Assembly: GCA_964356295.1 (NCBI GenBank) | Contig: CAYHHE010000035.1 | Location: forward strand, 1-25,713 | Direction of reading: 5' to 3' | Source: CAVQGZ01 sp964356295 | GTDB taxonomy: Bacteria > Actinomycetota > Actinomycetes > Jiangellales > Jiangellaceae | DNA: 25,713 nucleotides | Shown here: one piece after another, positions 8,600 through 16,574 of the stretch | Numbering within the stretch: position 1 is the first letter of the stretch | How the letters are laid out: each line of letters starts with the position of its first letter | Notes under the pieces: model-generated | Database searches by the model: none | What the model saw: only the letters and a program-made list of their open reading frames with translations | Told to the model about the DNA's origin: nothing | Program-made: the position numbers and the translations under genes

Positions 8600-9556
8600 T
8601 CAGGCGTGGCAGGACAGCGGTCGCCCGCCGTTGAAGGCAACCATGTCAGCCAGAACCTCGCGGGGGTCGGACAGCGGTGCCCCGCGGGGGTGTCCGTCGA
8701 GCTCTAGGTAGGCCCGGTGGAGATTGCCGACGATGCGCTCGGAGTCGGTCAGGTCGGCGAACTCTCCGAGGTCGACCTCGCGGGCCGCGGCCAGTGGACT
8801 CAGCCCGGCCGACTTCGCCTCGGCGGCGACCTGCTGCACGAACCGCAGGTAGCGAAGCACGTCGTCGATCAGCTCCGGACCGGCGACAGGCCCGTGTCCG
8901 GGCACGATCGTCTCCGCGCCGTAGCCAGACAGTGCCTCGACGGCTTCGAGGGCGCCGGCGAGGGACCCCATGACAAGGAACGGGGTGCCTGCGTTGAACA
9001 GCAGGTCGCCGGCGAACAGAACCTTGCGGTCGGGCACCCACACGGTCGAGTCGTTCGTGGTGTGTGCGGGTGTCCCGACGTAGCGAACCTCGCACCGCAG
9101 GTCGTCCGAGTACACCGTCACCCCGTCGGTGTAGGTGAGGAACGGCGGTGCGACCTCGAGGACCCCCCAGTCCACCGGCTCCCAGGACCCCGTCGCGATC
9201 AGCCGGGAGGTGGGCGGGGTCCCTTCCGCGAGGACCGCCTGGCGGGTGCGGTCGTGAGCGACGATCGTCGCGGTGTCGAACAAGCAGTTGCCATGGGTGT
9301 GGTCGCCATGGTGGTGGGTGTTGATCAGCGTCCGAACCGGCGCCGGACTGACCCGACCGATCACCTCCCGGAAGGCCCGAGTCCTTCGCTGCGTCGCACA
9401 GGAGTCGACTACGATCACCCCCGAGCGACCCGCCAGGAACCCGCAGTTGTTGATCCACCACGTGCCGTCCGGCTGGATGTAGGCGTAGATCCCGTCGCTG
9501 ACCTCATGGGCCACCCCGGGAAGGGCACCCACAGGATCGCCGCTACCCGCGCTCAC
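8600..9556 (-). CDS. Metallo-beta-lactamase-fold hydrolase
   Basis: Binuclear metal hydrolase of the MBL superfamily, 318 residues. All ligands are visible: THHHGDH (H81, H83, D85, H86), H165 in GTPAHTT, D184 in LFAGDLLFN and H221 in VPGHGP. The C-terminal 90 residues form a helical extension (LRYLRFVQQVAAEA and YLELDGHPRG), as in cyclase-like and SoxH/quinoprotein-relay-like members. GTG 9556 is chosen because GGAGGTG stands about six bases upstream. It is the first gene of the three-gene unit, so the promoter should lie in 9557-9724. It has no signal peptide and is cytoplasmic. A lactonase or ester/thioester hydrolase acting on an intermediate upstream of the FAH step is plausible. True beta-lactamase activity is unlikely. 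Confidence 0.9.
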   Translation of the reverse strand: MSAGSGDPVGALPGVAHEVSDGIYAYIQPDGTWWINNCGFLAGRSGVIVVDSCATQRRTRAFREVIGRVSPAPVRTLINTHHHGDHTHGNCLFDTATIVAHDRTRQAVLAEGTPPTSRLIATGSWEPVDWGVLEVAPPFLTYTDGVTVYSDDLRCEVRYVGTPAHTTNDSTVWVPDRKVLFAGDLLFNAGTPFLVMGSLAGALEAVEALSGYGAETIVPGHGPVAGPELIDDVLRYLRFVQQVAAEAKSAGLSPLAAAREVDLGEFADLTDSERIVGNLHRAYLELDGHPRGAPLSDPREVLADMVAFNGGRPLSCHA

Positions 9557-9724
9557 CGGTCACCTCCAACCGCCATACCCCACTTTCCCTGCACACCAGG
9601 ATCGGGCCCATCCAAGCCAACGGCAGTCTCCACGCCAAGGCCGAGCGCTCGACGGGTTCGATTGGCTCAGCCCCGGTGTCGCGTCCACGATCGTGGTGAT
9701 CGATCGCACGACCCTGCCTGCAGG
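9557..9724. promoter_or_regulatory. Upstream region of the MBL-FAH-AACS unit
   Basis: This 168-bp gap separates two same-strand genes. It contains a 12-bp perfect palindrome CCACGATCGTGG at 9685-9696, followed by GATCGATC. That could be an operator for the catabolic unit or part of the terminator of the WS/DGAT gene. No clear -35/-10 pair was found. Confidence 0.3.
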
Positions 9725-11068
9725 CTACGACGGGCTGCCTTCATAGGTGCTGCGAGCAGGGACGGTCAGCGCATCGAGCGCGGCCTGGAGCGATCCCCGC
9801 AGAAGGTCGGACTCACCGACCACGTCGGGGTCGAGAACGGCAGTGACGGTGAGTCGATCGCCGTAGGACAGCGCAGCGAACGCCAACGCCACGTTGCCCT
9901 GGGTGGCGGTGAGGGGCACCATCTCGGTGACGCGGGCGTGGCCGATGGCGAGCGGCGTGGGCGGGCCCTTGACGTTGGTGAGGAAGAGGTTGACCAGGCG
10001 CTGACGGTCCACGAAGCGTCGCAGCAACCCGGTGGCCGCCAGCGCCCGGAACGCCGGGCCGACCAGGGCGGCCGAGGTGCCGCGCCGGTCCGCGCTGCGC
10101 CTTGCCGCGGTCGCGTCCGCGACAGCGCGGATGCGCTCCTGTGTCGTCCCGGCGAGCGGCACCCGTACGGGTATGACCCCGACACGGTTACCCAGCTGGT
10201 GGGTGTCCGTGGTCGCCCGTGCCGAGACCGGCATCGAGACGACGAGCTCGGGCGGGTACTCACCGCGACTGCGCAGCACGTCGCGTGCCGCGCCCGTCGC
10301 GGCGACCAGGAGCAGGTCGTTGATCGTTGCGCCGGCGTCGCGGGCAGCGGATCGCAGCGGCGGGAGGTCGACGTGAGCGCTGGTGATGACGCGGCGAGGC
10401 CCGGTGGGGCGGTTGAGGGACGTCGCGGGCGCTCGGCGGGGTCGCCCGCCCCCCAATTCCTGATGTCCACGACGCAGGGTATCCAGGGCCCCCACCAGCC
10501 CGGCTCCATGGCGCTGTCGCACCGGCGCCCGCCCACTCGCCGAGCGGGCGGGCGGAGCAGTGCGCTCTGGCTGGCTCCCGAGCGAGTCTGTCAGCGCGGC
10601 CAGCACTGCCAGCCCGCCGATGCCGTCGGCGAGCACGTGGTGAAGCACGAGCACCAGGGCGCATCGCCGGTCTTCAAGGCCGGTCAGCACAGTGGCGCGC
10701 CACAGCGGCTCGCTTCGGGGCAGCGGTTGGGTGAGCAGCCGCACGGCGTCTGCGAGCAACGTCTGGCGATCACCCGGCGGGCTGCAGCGACGGATGATGA
10801 CGCGGCCGTGCAGGTCGATCCCCGGCATGTCGGTCCAGTACGGACGGCGCCATGGCGACACCGGCACGGCGAGCCGCTGGGACAGGCGGGGGATCCGCAC
10901 CGCCCGCTCGGCAAGCGCACTGGCCACGCCGACGGCTTCATCCTCGGGGGCGTCCAGCACCATCAGCGCCCCGACGTTGAGCGGAACCGGCCCCACGTCC
11001 GAGGCCAGCTCCATCAGGTCTCCTGGCCCCAGCCGGTCTCGCTCGGCCGGCGCCGGCTTGCGCGCCAC
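9725..11068 (-). CDS. WS/DGAT-family acyltransferase
   Basis: Wax ester synthase/diacylglycerol acyltransferase family member, which transfers acyl groups from acyl-CoA to alcohols or diacylglycerol to make storage lipid. The 447-residue protein has the catalytic HHVLADG (HHxxxDG, 143-149), the GATINDLLLVAATGA segment (conserved ND motif) in the second half, and a late TNVKGPP segment matching the family's 'NVPGP' region. The N-terminus (RLGPGDLMELASDVGPVPLNVGALMVLD begins near residue 9, quoted only in part: LGPGDLMELASD) differs from the usual LSGLDAxFL form, so it is a divergent member. GTG 11068 is preferred because family homology starts right after it. The open frame extends to 11278, but the extra residues look non-coding. 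It lies 206 bp after recD on the same strand, without evident coupling. The substrate is uncertain. Confidence 0.85.
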   Translation of the reverse strand: MARKPAPAERDRLGPGDLMELASDVGPVPLNVGALMVLDAPEDEAVGVASALAERAVRIPRLSQRLAVPVSPWRRPYWTDMPGIDLHGRVIIRRCSPPGDRQTLLADAVRLLTQPLPRSEPLWRATVLTGLEDRRCALVLVLHHVLADGIGGLAVLAALTDSLGSQPERTAPPARSASGRAPVRQRHGAGLVGALDTLRRGHQELGGGRPRRAPATSLNRPTGPRRVITSAHVDLPPLRSAARDAGATINDLLLVAATGAARDVLRSRGEYPPELVVSMPVSARATTDTHQLGNRVGVIPVRVPLAGTTQERIRAVADATAARRSADRRGTSAALVGPAFRALAATGLLRRFVDRQRLVNLFLTNVKGPPTPLAIGHARVTEMVPLTATQGNVALAFAALSYGDRLTVTAVLDPDVVGESDLLRGSLQAALDALTVPARSTYEGSPS

Positions 11069-11274
11069 CCCGCCAGTATCGGGCCTGGTGCGATCGCCGA
11101 GAACCCCATGGTGGGGCACCAGGGACTTCGCGAGGTCAGACGGCAGTCCTGCGCCCCGACTCCACCGGCTCTGGCCACCGCGCGCCCACCGGTCTGCCCC
11201 CGTCGGCCATGACGGCCTTGCGCGCCGACTGGTGGAGGACGTGGCTCCAGCACTCACGCAGTCACGGCGTTCTC

Positions 11275-13167
11275 TCATCGACCGTCGACACCACGGCGCA
11301 GTCCGCTTGCGCGCACCACCGGTCGGGTGACGGCTCGGCGCACGGCGTCCTCGGTGCCAATGAGGCGTACGTGGGAACGTGCTCGAGTGATGGCGGTGTA
11401 CAACAGCTCTCGGGTCAGCAACGGTGACTCCGGCGGGGGTAGGACGACGGTCACCCGGGTCGCCTCGCTGCCTTGTGCCTTGTGGACGGTCATCGCGTGC
11501 GGCGTCTGCACCGCCGACAGCCGGGACGTCGGCACGATCGGCCCGTCGGACCCGAACGCCGCCACCGCATGCCCGCCGCGGAGGATCACGACGCCCGTGT
11601 CGCCGTTGAACAACCCGAGCTCGTAGTCATTGGCGGTCACCAGAAGGGGCCGGCCGACGTAGAACTCCCCGCCCCGGCCGAACTCGGGCATCTCTTCCAC
11701 CAGCCAGCGGTGGACCTGGTCACGCCAACGAGCGACACCGTAGGGGCCCTGACGGTGCGCGCACAGCAGACGATGGCGAGCCAGCGCGGTCAGCGCCCGT
11801 CCGGCGTCGCCCTCACGGGCACCAGCAACGATCTCACGGCCGGAGTCGACGACGTCGGATCGAAGTCCGGCGACGACCGCGCGGGGCGTCGTGGCCGCAT
11901 CGACGTCGAGGTACTCCAGCGTCGTGTCGCCGCGACGCAGCACCTCCACCACCGCGTCGGCGTCCCCGTTCCGCACGGCATCGGAGAGGTCGACCAGGGC
12001 GACGGCGTCCTGGAACCGGTGGTTGCGCCGCAGCCGCACGACGTCGGTGCGAAGCTCGGGCACCACCTCCTCCTCGGGCGAGATGTCATCGGGCAGGAGG
12101 CGGGTCAGCATGTCCGTCCGTCCGTCAGACGACGGCCGGGGTGGGCGGTGCGCGAGGTCACCCAGCACCGCCCCGGCCTCCACCGACACCAGTTGATCGG
12201 GGTCGCCGACGAGCACCAGTCGGGCATCGGGTCGCAGGGCCTCGAGCACTCGGGCCACCATCGTCAGCGACAGCATCGATGCCTCGTCGATGACGACGAC
12301 GTCGTGCGGGAGGTGGTCGCTGCGGTTGCGCCAGAACCGGGTGCGAACGTCCGGACGGGCGCCCAGCAGGCGATGCACGGTGGACGCCGTGACGTTGTCC
12401 GGGACGGCCAACCCGGCTGCGTACAGCCGGGCGAGCTCGAGGTCGACCGCCTCCCGCAGCCGGGCCGCAGCCTTTCCCGTCGGCGCCGCCAGGGCGATGC
12501 GTGGTGGGCGGTCCGCCATCTCGGCCAGCGTGACCAGCAGACGCGCTACCGTCGTGGTCTTCCCGGTCCCCGGGCCGCCGGCTACGACGGTGAACCACCC
12601 TGCTGCGGCCGCTGCGGCAGCGAGCCGTTGCAGGTCGGGCGCGCCACCCGGGAACAGCCGTCCCAGCACGGACCCCAGCAGGTCGTCGTCCACGACAGGA
12701 AGCGGTCGACGGGCCCACTGCGTGAGCGCGGCCCGCACCTGATGCTCCTCCTGCCAGTAACGGTCGAGGTAGAGCAGCGAGCCCTCCAGGTGCAGCGGCC
12801 TGCGGGCCGCTCCCGAGGTGTCGACGAGCGGGCTCGACGCACTGCAGGCCCGCCAGTCCTCGGGGTCGGGCCAGGGCAGCGCGGCGGTGCACAGGACTGG
12901 CTCGGCGTCGGTCGGCGCGTCCTCGGTCGGAGCGTCCTCGGTCAGGTCGGCGGGATCGCCGACGCTGTCGGCCACCGTGTGCAGGTCCACGCACACCGAT
13001 CCCAGGCGCGTGGCCCGCACAGCAAGCGCGGCGGCCAGCAGCACACGTTCGTCAAGCTCCCCGGCCAAGCGGGACAGGGTGCGCGCGATGTGAATCTCGG
13101 CGGCGTCGAGCACGCCGGCCGAGGCGAACGCGTCGAGCAGACCCGAGGCACGCCGGGCCGGCTTCAT
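11275..13167 (-). CDS. recD: Exodeoxyribonuclease V alpha subunit RecD
   Basis: RecD is the 5'-3' SF1B helicase subunit of RecBCD, which unwinds double-strand DNA ends for recombinational repair. The 630-residue protein has an N-terminal region that contacts RecC (1-150), Walker A GGPGTGKTTT with lysine K203, Walker B-like VVVIDEASML, LVGDPDQLVSVEAGAVL (motif III), and the C-terminal AMTVHKAQGSEATRV and YTAITRARSHVRLIG (motifs V and VI). A short acidic repeat-like insert (TEDAPTEDAPTDAEP) sits near residue 80. ATG 13167 overlaps the recB stop as ATGA. The open frame to 13242 is therefore not used. It is the last gene of recC-recB-recD. Confidence 0.95.
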   Translation of the reverse strand: MKPARRASGLLDAFASAGVLDAAEIHIARTLSRLAGELDERVLLAAALAVRATRLGSVCVDLHTVADSVGDPADLTEDAPTEDAPTDAEPVLCTAALPWPDPEDWRACSASSPLVDTSGAARRPLHLEGSLLYLDRYWQEEHQVRAALTQWARRPLPVVDDDLLGSVLGRLFPGGAPDLQRLAAAAAAAGWFTVVAGGPGTGKTTTVARLLVTLAEMADRPPRIALAAPTGKAAARLREAVDLELARLYAAGLAVPDNVTASTVHRLLGARPDVRTRFWRNRSDHLPHDVVVIDEASMLSLTMVARVLEALRPDARLVLVGDPDQLVSVEAGAVLGDLAHRPPRPSSDGRTDMLTRLLPDDISPEEEVVPELRTDVVRLRRNHRFQDAVALVDLSDAVRNGDADAVVEVLRRGDTTLEYLDVDAATTPRAVVAGLRSDVVDSGREIVAGAREGDAGRALTALARHRLLCAHRQGPYGVARWRDQVHRWLVEEMPEFGRGGEFYVGRPLLVTANDYELGLFNGDTGVVILRGGHAVAAFGSDGPIVPTSRLSAVQTPHAMTVHKAQGSEATRVTVVLPPPESPLLTRELLYTAITRARSHVRLIGTEDAVRRAVTRPVVRASGLRRGVDGR

Positions 13168-16100
13168 CGCATGCCTCCCGCCAGGACATCGGACGCCTCC
13201 AGCACCAGAGCAGCCGAGGGGTGCCAGGCGAAGACCCCGCACGGTCGTCCGTCGCCGTCGACGGCATCGGGACCCACCATGCCCCGCAAGAACAGGTACA
13301 GCACGCCGCCGAGGTGGATCTGCGGGTCATAGCCGGGCTGGCGCCAGCGCAGGAAGCGGTGCAGGGCGACGCAGTACAGCAGAGCCTGCAGCGGGTAGTG
13401 CGCATCGATCATGACCGGGGCGAGCCGATCGGGGCGATAGTGCCACGCGGACAGCTGCTCGTCATCGGAGCCAACCAGGTTCGTCTTGTAGTCGACGACG
13501 AGGTAGCTCGGTTCACCCGAGGCCGAACGGACCCGAAGGACGGCGTCGATGCTGCCGACGAGGTAGCCACCCAGTGACCGATCACCCAGGCCTTCGGCTG
13601 CGAGCAGGTCGGGGTAGCCGGCAAGTGGGTCCTCGGCCGGAAGGTGGTCGCGCAGCATCGACGCGAGATCGGCGACCGTTGAGCGAGAACGGCGCTCCTG
13701 GTCCCCGCCGGCGAGCGGGAGCTCGAAGCCGAGCTCGGCCAGACGGTCCCTCGGGGCGATGTCGCGAAGGCGCCGATGGTCCGCCAGCGACCCCAGGGGG
13801 GTCTCGAGGGACGTCAGGAGGGCCTCAGCGAGTCGGGTGGGATCGGTTGTTGTGCTCAGTCGCCGCCCGACGGCGGCGTCGCAGGCGCGCTCGACCTCCG
13901 AGGACAGGTCGGTGGCGGCACAGTCCAGCGTCTCGAGCGCATCGTGGACGAGGGTTCCGAAGCCCGCGCCGGCCGGCAGGCCCACCCACGGTGACGCCAG
14001 TGAGCGAAGCCTGGCCTCCTCCGCCGACGCGCCGGCCGTGTCCGGGGCTGCGGTCGTCGGGGACGCAGGCTCGTCGGTGATGCCGGACTCGTCCGGCTCG
14101 CTGGTCACACCGCCGACGTCGTCGGTGTGCGGCACACCGGCGGTGATCGCGGTGTAGGACAGCCGCCGCCAGGCAACGTCCAGCGACCGCTCGAACCGAG
14201 CAACTCCCTCCATCGACACCGGCGAGCTCGAACCGGCCCAGTGCCCCCGAGCGTCGGGGGTGGCCCGTTCGACCCCGATCAGCCCGTCGGAGGCGGCAGC
14301 CAGAGCGTGCAGGTGGCGGTGCACGTCGGTGTCGGCCGGGATGTCGGCGTTCGGCGGGGGTACCTCTCCGGCGGAGAAGTGCCCGAACAGGACGCGATGG
14401 GCCGGCGACGTCTCGGTGGTGGTGGTGGGGGCCCACCACAGCACCAGGTGGCCGGCAGCCCTCGTGACCGCGACGTAGAAGGCCCGCAGGTCCTCCCCCG
14501 AGCTCTCGCTCTCGGCCAGCTCCCGGTTCGCCTGGTAGTCCGGGCCGTCGGGTCCGCCGACGTCGAGCAGGCGCGTGCCGTCGGCATGGTGCAGCCGCAG
14601 CGTGTCGGGCTTGGGCCAGACGTGGCGGTCCCAACCGTAGGGGACCAGGACGACGGGGAACTCCAGCCCCTTCGCCGAGTGCACGGTGAGCACCTGGACC
14701 GCGTCGGAGTCGGACTCCAGACGCCTGCTGCGCAGCTCGGCCACGTTGCCTGCCTCAGCATCCGCATCGGCCACCTGCCGCGCCAGCCACTCCCGCTGGG
14801 CAATCGGGCCAAGGCGCTCGGCGACGGCCACCTCGTGCAGGGCCTCGGCGACGTGGCGGAGGTCGGTCAGGTCACGCTCGCCGTCTGGCGTACCCAGCAG
14901 CCGTTCCAGCAGACCGGCGGCCACCAGCTCCTCCAGCAGCGCCGGCACACCACGAGCGACCCACGCGCCCTGCCACCCGTGCAGCGTGTGGCCCAGCCGA
15001 TCTGCCCCGTCCTCAGCCATGGCGGCCAGCTCTGTCGGTGACGTGCCGACGAGCATCGTCAGCGCTGCGGCGCGCGCGAGCCCGGCGCGGTGTGGCTCTT
15101 CCAGCGCCCGGAGCAGGCTCACCCACTGCCGGGCGGCCTCGGTCGCGAAGACGCTGCGGGTTCCGCTCAGCACGGCGGGGATGCCGGTTGCGACCAGGTG
15201 CTCTCGCACCATGTCGGCCTGCTTGTTGGTGCGCACGAGGACGGCGATGTCTCGAGGCAGCAGCGCGCGGGCCCCGTCCGCACCGTGGTATCGGTACCGC
15301 AGGCTGAGCAGGTCGGCAGTGGCGGCTGCCACGTCTCGCGCGACGGCTGTGCGGGCCCCGGCCACCAGCAGCCGCCGGCCGCTCCTGTCGTGCTGCCCGT
15401 CCTCACCGGTGATCACCCGAATCCGCACCGGTGCGGCGGCACCGCTGACCCGTGCCCCCGACAGTCCCGCCGCGACCGGGTGCACGGCGACGAGCGGATC
15501 GCCGAGGGCTGCTCCCCGCAGTAGCCGCTGGACTCCGCGCAGCAGCAAGGGGTCGGCGCGCCAGTTCACGGTCATCGTGTGCTGGGTCGAGGCCGACGTG
15601 GCGGCGTCGAGGTAGGTACGCAGGTCACCGCCGCGGAAGGCGTAGATGGCCTGCTTCGGATCACCGATCAGGACCAGGGGGACGTGCCCGTGGAACGCCC
15701 GTCGCAGGATCTCCCACTGAACCGGGTCGGTGTCCTGGAACTCGTCGACGAGGACGACGGAGTAGCGCGCCCGCAGCCTGGCCGCGACTGCCTCCCCAGC
15801 GACGGGGTCGGCGAGGGCGTCACGGACCCGTATGAGCAGGTCGTCGTAGTCCACCTCGAGCCGCAGGCGCTTGCGTCGGGCGACCTCGGCGCGCACCTCG
15901 GTGGCGAACCAGACCCGCAACCCAGGTGCGCTGGCCGGGTCGGCGGTGGTGGGGACGAGTCGCGCGTGCGGGTCACCGAGCGCCGCGGTGGCTGCGGCGC
16001 GTGCCGTGCCGAACGGGAGGCCGGCGGCACGTGCCGGGTCGGAAGCCACGTCCCGCAGGTACAGGTCGATGATCGCCTCGTCGGCCAGGTCGGCGGAGGA

Positions 16101-16574
16101 CTCGGCGAAGGTCTCGCGGGCGTCCACACCACCGGTGAGGCCCAGGCCGCCGAGCACCTGGTTGCAGAACTGGTGGGTGGTGGCAATGGTCGCGGCATCG
16201 AAGTCGGACAGCGCGCGGCGCAGGCGGTGTGCTCGCCGGTCGACCTCCTCGAGGTCAGTGCAGCCCAACCACTCGACGTACGGGTCGTCGACGGGCTCGC
16301 GGTGCACCAGGGCATGGGCGGCGAGGGCGAGTCGGTCCCGGATCCGGTCGCGCATCTCGCTTGTCGCGGCCCGTCCGAAGGTGACGACGAGCATCTGGGG
16401 CAGCTCTATCCCATGCTCGGCGACGTAGCGGACGGCAAGGCCGGCGATCGCGTAGGTCTTGCCGGTGCCCGCGGAGGCTTCCAGGAGCGCGGTCCCGTCG
16501 GGAAGGAGCCCGGTGAGGTCGAAGGGCTCGGGTGTCGGGCGGGGACGCCCGGCGCCCATGGCGTCAGGCGTCAT
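13164..16574 (-). CDS. recB: Exodeoxyribonuclease V beta subunit RecB
   Basis: RecB is the 3'-5' UvrD-like helicase and the only nuclease of RecBCD. The 1136-residue protein has Walker A LLEASAGTGKTYAI (K39), DEFQDTDPVQWEIL (motif II), IGDPKQAIYAFRGGD (motif III), LTVHSAKGLEFPVVLVPYG (motif V) and FYVAVTRAAGHLVLWW (motif VI). The C-terminal nuclease domain is intact: GTLVHDALE, D1010 in GSIDAVL, and D1028/K1030 in VVDYKTN, which are the metal-binding and catalytic positions. A charged, low-complexity linker (about 800-840) lies between the helicase and nuclease parts. ATG 16574 overlaps the recC stop as ATGA; the in-frame ATG 16559 is less likely. The gene ends overlapping recD. The enzyme should be fully active. 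Confidence 0.96.
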   Translation of the reverse strand: MTPDAMGAGRPRPTPEPFDLTGLLPDGTALLEASAGTGKTYAIAGLAVRYVAEHGIELPQMLVVTFGRAATSEMRDRIRDRLALAAHALVHREPVDDPYVEWLGCTDLEEVDRRAHRLRRALSDFDAATIATTHQFCNQVLGGLGLTGGVDARETFAESSADLADEAIIDLYLRDVASDPARAAGLPFGTARAAATAALGDPHARLVPTTADPASAPGLRVWFATEVRAEVARRKRLRLEVDYDDLLIRVRDALADPVAGEAVAARLRARYSVVLVDEFQDTDPVQWEILRRAFHGHVPLVLIGDPKQAIYAFRGGDLRTYLDAATSASTQHTMTVNWRADPLLLRGVQRLLRGAALGDPLVAVHPVAAGLSGARVSGAAAPVRIRVITGEDGQHDRSGRRLLVAGARTAVARDVAAATADLLSLRYRYHGADGARALLPRDIAVLVRTNKQADMVREHLVATGIPAVLSGTRSVFATEAARQWVSLLRALEEPHRAGLARAAALTMLVGTSPTELAAMAEDGADRLGHTLHGWQGAWVARGVPALLEELVAAGLLERLLGTPDGERDLTDLRHVAEALHEVAVAERLGPIAQREWLARQVADADAEAGNVAELRSRRLESDSDAVQVLTVHSAKGLEFPVVLVPYGWDRHVWPKPDTLRLHHADGTRLLDVGGPDGPDYQANRELAESESSGEDLRAFYVAVTRAAGHLVLWWAPTTTTETSPAHRVLFGHFSAGEVPPPNADIPADTDVHRHLHALAAASDGLIGVERATPDARGHWAGSSSPVSMEGVARFERSLDVAWRRLSYTAITAGVPHTDDVGGVTSEPDESGITDEPASPTTAAPDTAGASAEEARLRSLASPWVGLPAGAGFGTLVHDALETLDCAATDLSSEVERACDAAVGRRLSTTTDPTRLAEALLTSLETPLGSLADHRRLRDIAPRDRLAELGFELPLAGGDQERRSRSTVADLASMLRDHLPAEDPLAGYPDLLAAEGLGDRSLGGYLVGSIDAVLRVRSASGEPSYLVVDYKTNLVGSDDEQLSAWHYRPDRLAPVMIDAHYPLQALLYCVALHRFLRWRQPGYDPQIHLGGVLYLFLRGMVGPDAVDGDGRPCGVFAWHPSAALVLEASDVLAGGMR

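Noticed and set aside
9650..9680. GGTTCGATTGGC resembling a tRNA T-loop
   Set aside because: The T-stem does not pair and no acceptor, D or anticodon stem surrounds it.
8717..11212. 831-residue plus-strand open frame
   Set aside because: Antisense shadow of the MBL and WS/DGAT genes; no domain motif, and codon bias belongs to the minus-strand genes.
11473..13332. 619-residue plus-strand open frame opposite recD
   Set aside because: High-GC shadow of recD; His/Gln/Arg-rich composition typical of antisense frames.
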